The translations under genes and the position numbers were made by a program. Positions 55,449 to 63,738 of a DNA stretch of 64,000 nt are shown here, one piece after another (within the stretch, counting starts at the first letter, position 1; the number at the start of each line of letters is the position of its first letter). The stretch comes from an uncultured Clostridia bacterium (lineage in GTDB: Bacteria; Bacillota; Clostridia; TANB77; CAG-508). The notes beneath the pieces were generated by a model. It had not been told where the DNA came from, did not search any database, and saw only the letters and a program-made list of their open reading frames with translations. Location of the stretch: contig CAQUBD010000001.1 of NCBI GenBank assembly GCA_948891265.1, positions 48,000 to 111,999 of the forward strand, read 5' to 3'.

Positions 55449-55540
55449 TGTCCCATTAGGGACGTTTCCTTTTGCATAAGATATCTGTAATTCGCTTTGC
55501 TCAAACAGCTATCTTAATTTTTGTCCCATTGGGGACACAT
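55449..55540. repeat. Two REP-like GTCCC/GGGAC palindromes
   Basis: GTCCCATTAGGGAC right after the rpoC stop and TGTCCCATTGGGGACA about 75 bases on. Related to the REPs near 17.7, 56.6 and 62.4 kb. Confidence 0.6.
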
Positions 55541-55701
55541 CTTGAAAAATTAAATAAAATTTTGAAAAAAGATGTTTTCGACAATTTTTTCGAGTATTAT
55601 ATAGATAGAAATGTTATAATATTATGTAAAGCGTTATAATGTTTCTATTTTTTTGTTTTATTATCTACACTTTTGTTACTATCTTACAATTTTTCGCGGG
55701 C

Positions 55702-55766
55702 GAACAAAAACGGGGTATGTAAGTAAGCTAAAATGTTAAAAAATTTTAATCATGCCCCTTTTGTTC
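55702..55766. repeat. GAACAAA-family hairpin element
   Basis: GAACAAAAACGGGGTATG pairs with CATGCCCCTTTTGTTC around a loop of about 31 bases. Same outer ends as the 24.8-kb element (GCGGAC/GTCCGC there), with both arms changed together. Confidence 0.7.
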
Positions 55767-55793
55767 TAACATATAATAAGAAAAGAGGTGCTT

Positions 55794-55955
55794 ATGTTTT
55801 TAATTATTTCAGGAATTTTATTTTTTCAAGAATTTTTATTATGGTGTTTATTAGTTCAAAGTAAAAAATCAATGTCAGATGAAGAAAAATTTGTTGAAGA
55901 TAATTGGCAAATGGAGTATTTGAAAAAATATAAATCACAGGTTAAAAAAAACTGA
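55794..55955 (+). CDS. Small membrane protein, 53 residues
   Basis: Too short for the usual cut-off but well supported: AAAGAGGTG lies before the ATG at proper spacing, followed by a hydrophobic helix (MFLIISGILFFQEFLLWCLLV) and a charged tail (DEEKFVEDNWQMEYLKKYKSQVKKN). The codon use matches the neighbours. Function unknown; no family recognised. Confidence 0.65.
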   Translation: MFLIISGILFFQEFLLWCLLVQSKKSMSDEEKFVEDNWQMEYLKKYKSQVKKN

Positions 55956-55962
55956 TAAGAAG

Positions 55963-56007
55963 TGTTACAATTCACATCTTGTTTGTTATTAGCTATGAAT
56001 TGTAACA
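55963..56007. repeat. Short palindrome with family D ends
   Basis: TGTTACAATTCA and TGAATTGTAACA flank a 21-base loop. The arms match the outer ends of the element at 29903-30165, so this looks like a core-less derivative. Confidence 0.7.
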
Positions 56008-56098
56008 TAAAGTTTAAATATAATGAAAATGTAGTTTTTTTAAAAGTGATATGTTATAATTTATTGTATAGTAAGAGATATAGGGGTTTCAAGGAAAA

Positions 56099-56566
56099 AT
56101 GATGATGAATATGAAAGAAAAATTTATGAAAGAAGCTTTAAAAGAAGCAAAAAAAGCATATGATAAGTTAGAAGTACCAGTTGGTGCAGTAATTGTAAAA
56201 GATGGTAAAGTTATTGCAAGAGCTCATAATTTAAAAGAGACTAAATTTGATACAACAAAACATGCAGAAATTTTGGCAATTCAAAAGGCAAGTAAAAAAT
56301 TAAATTCTTGGAGATTGCTAGGTTGTGAAATGTATGTTACTTTAGAACCTTGTTCTATGTGTGCAGGAGCTTTGATTAATTCTAGAATAAAAAAAATTTA
56401 TATTGGAGCAAATGATGAAAAAACTGGTGCGGTAGGTTCAGTATTTAATTTACTTGAAGATTATAAATTTAATCATAAAGTAGATGTTGAAAAAGGAATT
56501 TTAAGGGATGAATGTGAAAAAATATTGAAAGATTTTTTTAAAATGTTAAGAAAATTAAAAAAGTGA
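56099..56566 (+). CDS. tadA: tRNA-specific adenosine deaminase
   Basis: 155 residues. Zinc site His in KHAEILAIQKA, and Cys in LEPCSMCAGAL; N-terminal PVGAVIVKDGKVIARAHN is typical of TadA. It turns A34 of tRNA-Arg(ACG), present at 29736, into inosine. Three ATG codons lie at the start (56099, 56102, 56108); AAGGA best fits 56099 or 56102. Confidence 0.94.
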   Translation: MMMNMKEKFMKEALKEAKKAYDKLEVPVGAVIVKDGKVIARAHNLKETKFDTTKHAEILAIQKASKKLNSWRLLGCEMYVTLEPCSMCAGALINSRIKKIYIGANDEKTGAVGSVFNLLEDYKFNHKVDVEKGILRDECEKILKDFFKMLRKLKK

Positions 56567-56571
56567 AACAA

Positions 56572-56595
56572 GAGGGACAGTGCAATTTTGTCTCA
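56572..56595. repeat. REP-like sequence
   Basis: GAGGGACAGTGCAATTTTGT, then CTCA. Near-identical to the copy at 17621-17650. Confidence 0.65.
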
Positions 56596-56727
56596 AAATT
56601 AATGTTCTAAAAGCTTGCTTTTTTGAATATTTTTATATATAATAAAACAAATCCTTGAGATATAACTATATTTCAAGTTACCTATAAAACAATTTGGCTT
56701 TTATGGCCAAAGAGAAAGGGTAGTATT

Positions 56728-57969
56728 ATGAAAAAATTTTTATCAAATTACAAATCAACAATTATTCTTTTAGTTGCGATAATTGTTGGGGCAATCGTTG
56801 GGGTTGCATTCAAAGAAAAAGCAACTATATTAAGTCCTTTAGGGGATTTATTCTTAAATCTATTATTAGTTATTATTGTTCCACTTATTTTTTTAAATAT
56901 AACAACAGCAATATCTAAAATGAAACAACCAAAAAGATTGGGTAAAATTATTGCTTCAATAATAGGTGTTTTTGTAGTAACATCAATTATTGCAGTATTA
57001 ATAGGATTTGCAAGTACATATTTTGTAAAACTTGTAAATACTGAAGATGGAGAGCAAATAAAAGCATCATTGGAAGAAGTAGTCGATGATGAAACAGCAG
57101 AAGAAATGACAATTGCTGATAGAACTGTTAATTTAGTTACAGTTAATGATTTTTCAAAATTGCTTTCAAAAGATAATATAATTGCACTTTTAGTATTTTC
57201 AGTAATAGTTGGAATTGCAATTAATATGTCAGGAGAAAAAGGAGAATCATTTAGAAGAGTATTAGAGTCAGCAAATGATGTTATGGGAAACATTGTTAAG
57301 ATTATAATGTATTATGCACCAATAGGATTAGGATGCTATATGGCTTCATTTATTGGAACATTTGGAAGTTCAATAGCTGTTGGATATTTGAAGACATTTC
57401 TAATATATTTAATAGTTTCTGTAGCGTTTTATTTTATAATGTATAGTGTTTATGCATTTATTGCTGGTGGAAAAAAAGGTGTAAAAGCATTTTGGAAAAA
57501 TGTTATTCCTGCAACAGTTACTGCAATGGGAACGTGTTCAAGTGCTGCTTGTATACCAGTAAATATAGAAGCTACTAAAAAAATGGGTGTACCTGCAGAT
57601 ATTGCAGAAACTACAATTCCATTAGGAACAAGCTTTCATAAAGATGGTTCTATAATAGGTTCTGTATTTAAAATAATGTTTTTAGTTGGACTATTTGGAA
57701 CAAGTCTAGCAACTACTGGTGAAGTAATGGGAGTTTTAGGAGTTGCATTGCTTGCTAATTTATTAATAACAGCAGTTCCAATTGGTGGAGGAACAATATC
57801 AGAAATGCTTATTATAACAATGATGGGTTACCCTGCAGCAGCTTTGCCTATTTTAACAATAATAGCAACAATAATAGATATGCCTGCAACAGTTTTAAAT
57901 GTTGTTGGAGATGATGTTTCTTCAATGATGGTTACTAGAATAGTTGATGGGAAAGATTGGAATAAATAA
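56728..57969 (+). CDS. Dicarboxylate/amino acid:cation symporter (DAACS family)
   Basis: 413 residues, about eight membrane helices plus two re-entrant hairpins as in GltPh. HP1 carries TCSSAACIPV; helix 7 region LGTSFHKDGS replaces the usual NMDGT; helix 8 region IDMPATVLNVVGD replaces the DRFRTMVNVxGD type. The changed binding residues, with loss of the usual Arg, suggest a substrate other than aspartate or glutamate, perhaps a neutral amino acid as in SstT-like members. A polar loop near residues 105-135 is acidic. Ribosome site AGAAAGGG. Confidence 0.87.
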   Translation: MKKFLSNYKSTIILLVAIIVGAIVGVAFKEKATILSPLGDLFLNLLLVIIVPLIFLNITTAISKMKQPKRLGKIIASIIGVFVVTSIIAVLIGFASTYFVKLVNTEDGEQIKASLEEVVDDETAEEMTIADRTVNLVTVNDFSKLLSKDNIIALLVFSVIVGIAINMSGEKGESFRRVLESANDVMGNIVKIIMYYAPIGLGCYMASFIGTFGSSIAVGYLKTFLIYLIVSVAFYFIMYSVYAFIAGGKKGVKAFWKNVIPATVTAMGTCSSAACIPVNIEATKKMGVPADIAETTIPLGTSFHKDGSIIGSVFKIMFLVGLFGTSLATTGEVMGVLGVALLANLLITAVPIGGGTISEMLIITMMGYPAAALPILTIIATIIDMPATVLNVVGDDVSSMMVTRIVDGKDWNK

Positions 57970-58044
57970 AATTAATTAATAAAAAGTAAAATATAAAAAA
58001 TTAAGGAATAAAATAATAATAGAGATAGAAATTAGTAAAAAATG

Positions 58045-58090
58045 TAGAGAGCTAGTAAGATTTAAAACTTATTAACTCTCTATGTTTTTT
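58045..58090. terminator. Terminator between convergent genes
   Basis: TAGAGAG pairs with CTCTCTA, with further pairing GTAAG/CTTAT inside, followed by TTTTTT. Confidence 0.7.
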
Positions 58091-58124
58091 GATTTTCATG
58101 AGTAAACAACGTGTAATGTGATAA

Positions 58125-59330
58125 TTAAAAATGTATTATTTCATTATAAACTTCAGTTGCAAAATTATCTGTCATGCCAGAAATATAGCAAATAATTGAT
58201 TTGTAAAAATCTTGCTTATTATCCATGGAAAATAAGACTTTATTTTTAAAACGTAAAGAATCTCTATTTTTAAAATTATAATAATTATATACAAAACTTG
58301 TAAAAGTGTTACCTAATTTAGGATATATTTTACTTAGAGTATTTAAATTCTCCATAGTTTTTTCATTAGAATAAGTAGATTTTAGAAGATTATAAATCTC
58401 ATTTATAACTATATTAAAATATCTTCTAGAAGGCAGTATTCTTTTAGAAGAGTATATATTTTTATAGTTAAAAGATTTAATTTTATTCATTAATGTTAAA
58501 GCTTCAGGAGAAAAACATAAACCTTTTTCAGGTGATGAATTCTCACACAAATCTTGAATTAATGTATTAATAAGGATAGTATTATTGATCTGCTCGCCTT
58601 CTGAAATAATATGTAATAATGCAAAGAGTTCATCTATTTTTTCATCAAGTATTCCTAGTGTTATGGCATCTTCAATATCACGACAAAGGTATGAAATTTT
58701 ATCAGCTATTTTTACTACGCAGCCTTCCCATGTGTATGGGGAATATTGATTTGGATAAGTATAATTATTTAAATCAATAAATTCATTCCTAGGTTTTATA
58801 CAATTTTCATCAATTTCGCCACAATGAGATATGATACCGTCTCTTACTCCATATGTTAAATTAAGATTTTGAAAACAGCGATTGTCATCTTCTAAAAGTT
58901 CTATATTGTCTACCATATTTAGCCCATTTTTTTCATGCCAAAATGGGTAACCTAAATCTCTTTTTGAGATTTCAGATAATATTTTTTCTCCTTCATGTCC
59001 AAAAGGACTATGTCCTAAGTCATGTGAGACTGATATTGCTTTTGTCAATTCAGTATTAAGGCCTAAGTGTTTTGCAATTGTATAACTTATTGATTCTACA
59101 AGAGTTACATGTTCTATTCTAGTACAAATGTGGTCATTTTCTGGAGAAAAGAATACTTGTGTTTTGTGCTTTAATCTTCTGTAACTATTGCTATGGATTA
59201 TTCTTGTGTAATCTCTTTGAAATTCATCTCTTATGTCATTATTTCTACGATAAAGAAATTGTTCTCTTTTTATTATGTTTTCCCATTTTTGATTTGATGG
59301 GATTGCAGCGTGAGATTCAAATTTTTTCAT
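58125..59330 (-). CDS. dgt: dGTP triphosphohydrolase (HD domain)
   Basis: 401 residues. HD metal-binding motifs are visible: His in RIEHVTLVESIS, then SVSHDLGHSPFGHEGE, and a later Asp in VKIADKISYLCRDIEDA. It splits dGTP (or other dNTPs) to nucleoside and triphosphate, regulating dNTP pools. The N-terminal RRLKHKTQVFFSPENDH block is typical. The ATG follows GAAAGGAAGG. Confidence 0.93.
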   Translation of the reverse strand: MKKFESHAAIPSNQKWENIIKREQFLYRRNNDIRDEFQRDYTRIIHSNSYRRLKHKTQVFFSPENDHICTRIEHVTLVESISYTIAKHLGLNTELTKAISVSHDLGHSPFGHEGEKILSEISKRDLGYPFWHEKNGLNMVDNIELLEDDNRCFQNLNLTYGVRDGIISHCGEIDENCIKPRNEFIDLNNYTYPNQYSPYTWEGCVVKIADKISYLCRDIEDAITLGILDEKIDELFALLHIISEGEQINNTILINTLIQDLCENSSPEKGLCFSPEALTLMNKIKSFNYKNIYSSKRILPSRRYFNIVINEIYNLLKSTYSNEKTMENLNTLSKIYPKLGNTFTSFVYNYYNFKNRDSLRFKNKVLFSMDNKQDFYKSIICYISGMTDNFATEVYNEIIHF

Positions 59331-59419
59331 ATTTACCTTCCTTTCACAAAGTTTTACTTATAGTATTATTGTACTATAAAACTATAGAAAAATCTACTGT
59401 TAGTATTTATAAAAACTTT

Positions 59420-59662
59420 TACTACCCGACAATTTTTAGAATATAAATTAAAAATTTTTATAATAATATTTATATTCATTTTTCATTTCATTCCTCGGTT
59501 CAATACGAGTTCTAAAAAGATTTAAAATTGCATGTATGAGCCTCTCCGACTTTGCGCACCCTCATACATGCAATTTAATATCTTTTAAGACTCTCTTCAA
59601 TCACATTCGTCATTACATTCAAAAGGAATATAAATATTATGTATAAAAACTGTCAAGTAGTA
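59420..59662. repeat. MITE-like structured element, family A, copy 3
   Basis: Terminal inverted repeats TACTACCCGACAATTTTTA and TAAAAACTGTCAAGTAGTA; inner arms and core nearly identical to copy 2 at 13738-13995, with the same CTCG...CGAG hairpin and 14-pair stem. No coding frame. Confidence 0.85.
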
Positions 59663-59726
59663 AGATAAAAACTATTGAAATAGTAATTTTTAAATAGTAT
59701 AATAATTACGAAAGGAGATTAGAAAG

Positions 59727-59828
59727 ATGTTTAGCTTAAAGAAAGATGATTTTGATGAAAGTTTAGAAGATATAATGAATACTGTTGACAAAATTTTAAA
59801 TGAAGAAGAACAAGAAGAAAATAAATAA
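59727..59828 (+). CDS. Very small acidic protein, 33 residues
   Basis: ATG ten bases after AAAGGAG, then a charged, helical, acidic peptide (DDFDESLEDIMNTVDKILNEEEQEENK) to a stop 33 bases before the kinase gene. Probably the first gene of that operon. No family recognised. Confidence 0.55.
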   Translation: MFSLKKDDFDESLEDIMNTVDKILNEEEQEENK

Positions 59829-59861
59829 AAGATATATTAATTATTTTAAGGAGAGTAAAAA

Positions 59862-60437
59862 ATGGCAAATTCGAAATTAATAGTTGTAGAAGGACCACAA
59901 GGAGCAGGAAAAACAACAATAACAGATTTTTTAAGATATTCGCTAAGTTACACTAATTTATATAGATTATGCGGTACATCAGATAGTACACCAACAGGAA
60001 AGAAAAAGGCAGAAGATATGTATGTTGATTTAATAGAGTATATGCATAAAATGGAAAATAAAAGTATTAATATAGTTTTTGATAGAACTTTTTTTACAGA
60101 AGAAAATTATTGTAGATTAGGAAAAAAAGAATATTCATTTACAGATGTGTATACTAGATTATTAGAAAGTTTTAGCAAATTGGATTTTGAAATATTTTAT
60201 ATAACATTATATTTAGAAGATAAATCTTCATATAACGAAAGATTAAATAGAGAGGGAAAAGCTTTATTTAAAGGTTCGAAGTTTGGAGTAGAAAATAGCA
60301 TGGAACAACAAAGAGTATATTTAGAAATGGCAGAAGAAATAAAAGCAAAATATCCTAATATTAATGTTGTTAATATAGCAAACGATAAAGATATAGAAGA
60401 AGTAAAAAAAGAATTAAGAGAAATTATAAACTTCTAA
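59862..60437 (+). CDS. Thymidylate/deoxynucleoside kinase-like protein
   Basis: 191 residues. P-loop VVEGPQGAGKTTITDFL, the DR motif in IVFDRTFFTEENYCR and a lid-like Arg/Lys region (NERLNREGKALFKG). The fold is that of dTMP kinase and deoxynucleoside kinases; the exact substrate cannot be told from sequence, and the lack of the full DRY-type dTMP kinase signature leaves deoxynucleoside kinase open. AAGGAGAG precedes the ATG. Confidence 0.8.
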   Translation: MANSKLIVVEGPQGAGKTTITDFLRYSLSYTNLYRLCGTSDSTPTGKKKAEDMYVDLIEYMHKMENKSINIVFDRTFFTEENYCRLGKKEYSFTDVYTRLLESFSKLDFEIFYITLYLEDKSSYNERLNREGKALFKGSKFGVENSMEQQRVYLEMAEEIKAKYPNINVVNIANDKDIEEVKKELREIINF

Positions 60438-60538
60438 TAAAGGGAGAAAAAAAGAAATTTTAAGAGAAAAATAGATAAAAATGATTATATATATAATAAA
60501 TTTAATATAAATCATTAAGAATAATCCGAAAAATGAAT

Positions 60539-60567
60539 TTGGAATATTTTTCATATTTTGGTATAAT
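60539..60567 (+). promoter_or_regulatory. Promoter of the OLE RNA
   Basis: TTGGAA, 17-base spacer and a perfect TATAAT. Transcription would begin near 60574. Confidence 0.8.
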
Positions 60568-60573
60568 ATATAT

Positions 60574-61197
60574 TGATGGTGCATTATTCTAGTCATACTT
60601 AAGTTTACGAGGGTGGGGCTAAAAATCCACTAAAGGGCACATCGTTGAAGTTTCTTGTTTGTGCGCGAAATGCCAGTTTTGTGTGTATTCAGGGAGTAAA
60701 GAGGTTAGGGTAGTATATAATGGCATATATACGATTCCCTGATTTCGCGGAGGCTTAAATAGGAATTTAAGTTAAACCTATGTTGAGTGCCAAGACACAA
60801 AATACATAGTGTAGCCTGTCTCGAGTGAGTGTATTGGGATTAATTTTACAAAGGGTAAAAAATATTTTGGCCAAATATTTTTTACTTTAGGTTATGAAAT
60901 TTCACTTGCAAAAAAGACTAGTAAGCTTGAAAAGTATGTTAAGGAAAACTTCTAGAATGTTTGCTTTAATAAAAAGCTTGGAAATCTAGGGATTAAGGTA
61001 CGGATTTTAGTGGCGATCTGGTGGCTAAAATTATCTTTAGTTATTTCCCTTAAACGGAAACGGCTATAGCAGTAATGCTAAGCGGGAAATAGAGAAATTC
61101 GACCAGACCTAAACCGTAAAATTTACTTAGATTTTTACCATCTAAAATAATTATAAAATAGAAAATATTTGAGGTAAGCAGTTTGGCTTACCTTTTA
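60574..61197 (+). ncRNA. OLE RNA (ornate, large, extremophilic)
   Basis: A gene-free stretch of about 620 bases, clearly richer in G and C than the spacers around it, between a consensus promoter and a hairpin terminator AGGTAAGC/GCTTACCT (61172-61193). Its size and its position directly upstream of an OapA-type membrane gene are the hallmarks of OLE RNA. OLE forms a membrane-bound complex with OapA and other proteins and is linked to stress tolerance and magnesium homeostasis. Many local stems can be drawn (for example CAGGGA/TCCCTG), but I could not check the family model. tmRNA and RNase P RNA were considered and do not fit. Confidence 0.8.
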
Positions 61198-61220
61198 AAG
61201 ATGAAAGGAACAAATAAACA

Positions 61221-61757
61221 ATGAAAAAGGAAAATAAAAATGAACACTCGAATATGAAATGGGTTATACAGTCATTTACTATAACTTTTATATTATCTAT
61301 TGTATTTTCATATGTATCTACAAACGGAGTATCAAATTTAAGTTTATTTCCAGCTATTTTGATATTAGTATTTGTTATATTTTTAGGTATAATATTTGAT
61401 ATAATTGGTGTAGCTGTCACTGTTGCTAATGAACATGAATTTCATGCAAAAGCAACGAAAAAAGTAGAAGGCTCAAAAGATTCAATAAGGCTGATAAAGA
61501 ATGCACCCAAAGTTGCAAATATATGTGCAGATGTTATAGGAGATATATGCGGAGTATTAAGTGGTGCAATAAGTGCACTAATTGCAATAAAAATTTCAAC
61601 ACAATTTAAAATGCCATTTGATATACAATTTGTATTAAGTGCATTAGTATCTGCTTTAACAGTTAGTGGAAAGGCTTTTGGTAAAGATATTGCCAATAAA
61701 AATTCTACAGAGATTGTTCATAAAGTAGGAATTGTATTAAATAAATTTAAGAAATGA
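61221..61757 (+). CDS. oapA: OLE-associated membrane protein OapA
   Basis: 178 residues with about four membrane helices: near 14-30, 40-68, 105-128 and 133-155. The polar segment between helix pairs (VAVTVANEHEFHAKATKKVEGSKDSIRLIKNAPKVANICADVIGDICG) is related to the CNNM/DUF21-type membrane domain and matches what I recall of OapA. It anchors the OLE RNA at the membrane. The ribosome site AAAGGAA is ten bases before the ATG, and the gene lies just after the RNA's terminator hairpin, so read-through from the RNA promoter is likely. Confidence 0.8.
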   Translation: MKKENKNEHSNMKWVIQSFTITFILSIVFSYVSTNGVSNLSLFPAILILVFVIFLGIIFDIIGVAVTVANEHEFHAKATKKVEGSKDSIRLIKNAPKVANICADVIGDICGVLSGAISALIAIKISTQFKMPFDIQFVLSALVSALTVSGKAFGKDIANKNSTEIVHKVGIVLNKFKK

Positions 61758-61815
61758 TAAAAGAGCAGAAAATAAGCTAATAATGTTAGTAGCCAGTTTT
61801 TAAGGAGTAATAAAT

Positions 61816-62430
61816 ATGAAAATATATGAACAAAATGAAATAGATGAATTAGCCAATATACTTAAAAATGATAGGGTAATTGCTGTTCCTACTGATACAG
61901 TATATGGTATATGTGCGCGTATAGATTCAGTAAATGCATATGAAAAATTAAAAGATATAAAAAAAAGACCTAATAATAAAAACTTTCCTCTTATGTGTAA
62001 AGACGAAGAAGAGATAAAAAGTATTGCTATAGTAAATAAACAAGCTGAAAAATTAATTTCCGCTTTTATGCCAGGGCCAGTTACTTTCATTTTAAATAAA
62101 AAACCAGAAGTAATGGAATACATAAATAATGCTGGGGGTAAAATTAGTTCAGAAATGGCAGTAAGAATGGCACCAACAAATACTTTAAGAGAATTAATAG
62201 CAAAAGTAGGAAGTCCAATATTTATGACTAGCGCTAATAGAAGTGGTAATCAGATTTGTAAGAATTTAGAAGAGATAGAAAAAGAATGTCCAAATCTGGA
62301 TGGAATAATGAAAGGAAATGTATCATTTGGACAATCAAGTACAATTATTGATTGTACGACAGATACTATAAAGATTCAAAGAGAAGGACCTATTACTAAG
62401 GAACAAATTTTGGAAGTGCTGAGACAGTAG
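61816..62430 (+). CDS. tsaC: Threonylcarbamoyl-AMP synthase
   Basis: 204 residues of the YrdC/Sua5 family. KR.N.NFPLMCK-type substrate loop (IKKRPNNKNFPLMCK), PTDTVYGI, MPGPVTFIL and SANRSGNQ motifs. It makes the activated intermediate for the t6A modification of ANN-decoding tRNAs. Its last codons (LRQ-stop) lie inside a REP-like repeat. It has no Sua5 C-terminal domain, so the short TsaC form. Confidence 0.92.
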   Translation: MKIYEQNEIDELANILKNDRVIAVPTDTVYGICARIDSVNAYEKLKDIKKRPNNKNFPLMCKDEEEIKSIAIVNKQAEKLISAFMPGPVTFILNKKPEVMEYINNAGGKISSEMAVRMAPTNTLRELIAKVGSPIFMTSANRSGNQICKNLEEIEKECPNLDGIMKGNVSFGQSSTIIDCTTDTIKIQREGPITKEQILEVLRQ

Positions 62431-62457
62431 GGACAAATTTGCACTGTCCCTAGTGTT
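62424..62457. repeat. REP pair at the 3' end of tsaC
   Basis: TAGGGACAAATTTGCAC then TGTCCCTA: an inverted pair of the GGGACA repeat covering the tsaC stop codon and running to just before the next ribosome site. Confidence 0.7.
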
Positions 62458-62476
62458 TCAGAAAAGGAGAAAGATT

Positions 62477-63235
62477 ATGAAAGCTTTAATTACTGGAGCC
62501 TCTTCAGGAATTGGCAGAGATATGGCTATGATTTTGGCAAAAAAGGGTTACGACTTAATTTTAGTTGCGAGAGATGAGAATAAACTATTAAAAGTATCCC
62601 AAGAATTAAGAAAAAATAATAATGTAAATGTAGAATATATTTCAATGGATTTATCAATAGAAAATAATTGTAAAGAATTGCACAAATGTGTATCAGATGT
62701 GGATATCTTAATCAATAACGCTGGTTTTGGAGACTGTGGTAATTTTACAAAAACAAATTTAAATAAAGAATTAAAAATGATAAATACAAATATTGTAGCA
62801 TATCATATTTTAACAAAATTATATTTAACAGATATGAAAGCTAAAAATAGCGGGAAAATTTTAAATGTTGCATCTATTGCTGGTTTTATGCCAGGTCCAT
62901 TAATGGCAACATATTATTCTACTAAAGCGTATATTGTTAGACTATCTCAGTCTATTAGAGAAGAATTAAAGAAAGAAAAATCTAACGTGCAAATAAGTAT
63001 TTTGTGTCCAGGACCAGTTACTACAAATTTTAACGATGTTGCAAATGTTAAATTTCATATGAGAGAAGCAAGCAGTGAAAGTGTTGCTAAATATGCTATT
63101 AAAATGTTATTAAAAGGAAAATTTTATATTATTCCAGGGCTGGATGTAAAATTAGGAATATTTTTTAGTCATTTTGTCCCTAGTAGTTTTATTTCAAAAA
63201 TTACTTATAGAGTTCAAAAAAGAAAAATAGGATAA
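62477..63235 (+). CDS. SDR oxidoreductase, DltE/YqjQ-like
   Basis: 252 residues. TGASSGIGRDM at the start, NNAGFGDCG, the Tyr-x-x-x-Lys pair in YYSTKAY and CPGPVTTNF. The C-terminus has a hydrophobic part (YIIPGLDVKLGIFFSHF), suggesting membrane association, common in this SDR branch. The substrate is unknown. ATG 62477 follows AAAAGGAG; the longer frame from 62453 begins inside the REP. Confidence 0.87.
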   Translation: MKALITGASSGIGRDMAMILAKKGYDLILVARDENKLLKVSQELRKNNNVNVEYISMDLSIENNCKELHKCVSDVDILINNAGFGDCGNFTKTNLNKELKMINTNIVAYHILTKLYLTDMKAKNSGKILNVASIAGFMPGPLMATYYSTKAYIVRLSQSIREELKKEKSNVQISILCPGPVTTNFNDVANVKFHMREASSESVAKYAIKMLLKGKFYIIPGLDVKLGIFFSHFVPSSFISKITYRVQKRKIG

Positions 63236-63254
63236 TAAAAATTTTGTATAACTA

Positions 63255-63283
63255 TTGACAAATCAACAAAAATAGTGTAAAGT
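63255..63283 (+). promoter_or_regulatory. Promoter of ylxM-ffh
   Basis: TTGACA, a 17-base spacer and TAAAGT. It would give a leader of about 70 bases before ylxM. Confidence 0.75.
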
Positions 63284-63360
63284 AGAATAGCATTACAAAG
63301 TGACAAATACTTGTCGAGTTTTGTAAACCATAATCATAAAGCAAAAAGAGGGTAGTATTT

Positions 63361-63708
63361 ATGGATAAAAATGTAAAAATAAGTATGTTATGTGATTTAT
63401 ATGGCAAATTGTTAACTGAAAAACAATTTGAATTCCTAAATGACTACTATAATAGCGACTTGTCATTATCAGAAATAGCAGAAAATAATAAGATAACAAG
63501 ACAAGCTGTTAGAGACATTATAAAGAAAGGGGAGAAAAAGCTTTTCGAATACGAAGAAAAGTTGTTTTTTATGAAAAGGATGTTAAATCAAGAGAAGACT
63601 ATACAACATATTTTATCAGAATTAGCCAAAATAGAAAAAGATTCATCTGATAAAAAAGTAGCTAATATCTTAGAAACAGTCAAGAATGAATTAAATTGTT
63701 TAGTATAG
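63361..63708 (+). CDS. ylxM: YlxM/p13 helix-turn-helix protein
   Basis: 115 residues, UPF0122 family. LYGKLLTEKQFEFLNDYYNSDLSLSEIAENNKITRQAVRDIIKKGEKKL is the sigma-4-like helix-turn-helix typical of YlxM. It is encoded before ffh in Firmicutes and affects SRP function. It begins after AGAGGGTAG. Confidence 0.95.
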   Translation: MDKNVKISMLCDLYGKLLTEKQFEFLNDYYNSDLSLSEIAENNKITRQAVRDIIKKGEKKLFEYEEKLFFMKRMLNQEKTIQHILSELAKIEKDSSDKKVANILETVKNELNCLV

Positions 63709-63738
63709 AAACAATTTGAGAAAGGGATGAAAAGATTT

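Noticed and set aside
60574..61197. tmRNA or RNase P RNA
   Set aside because: No tRNA-like ends or tag reading frame for tmRNA, and no RNase P P4-type conserved blocks. The OapA neighbour favours OLE RNA.
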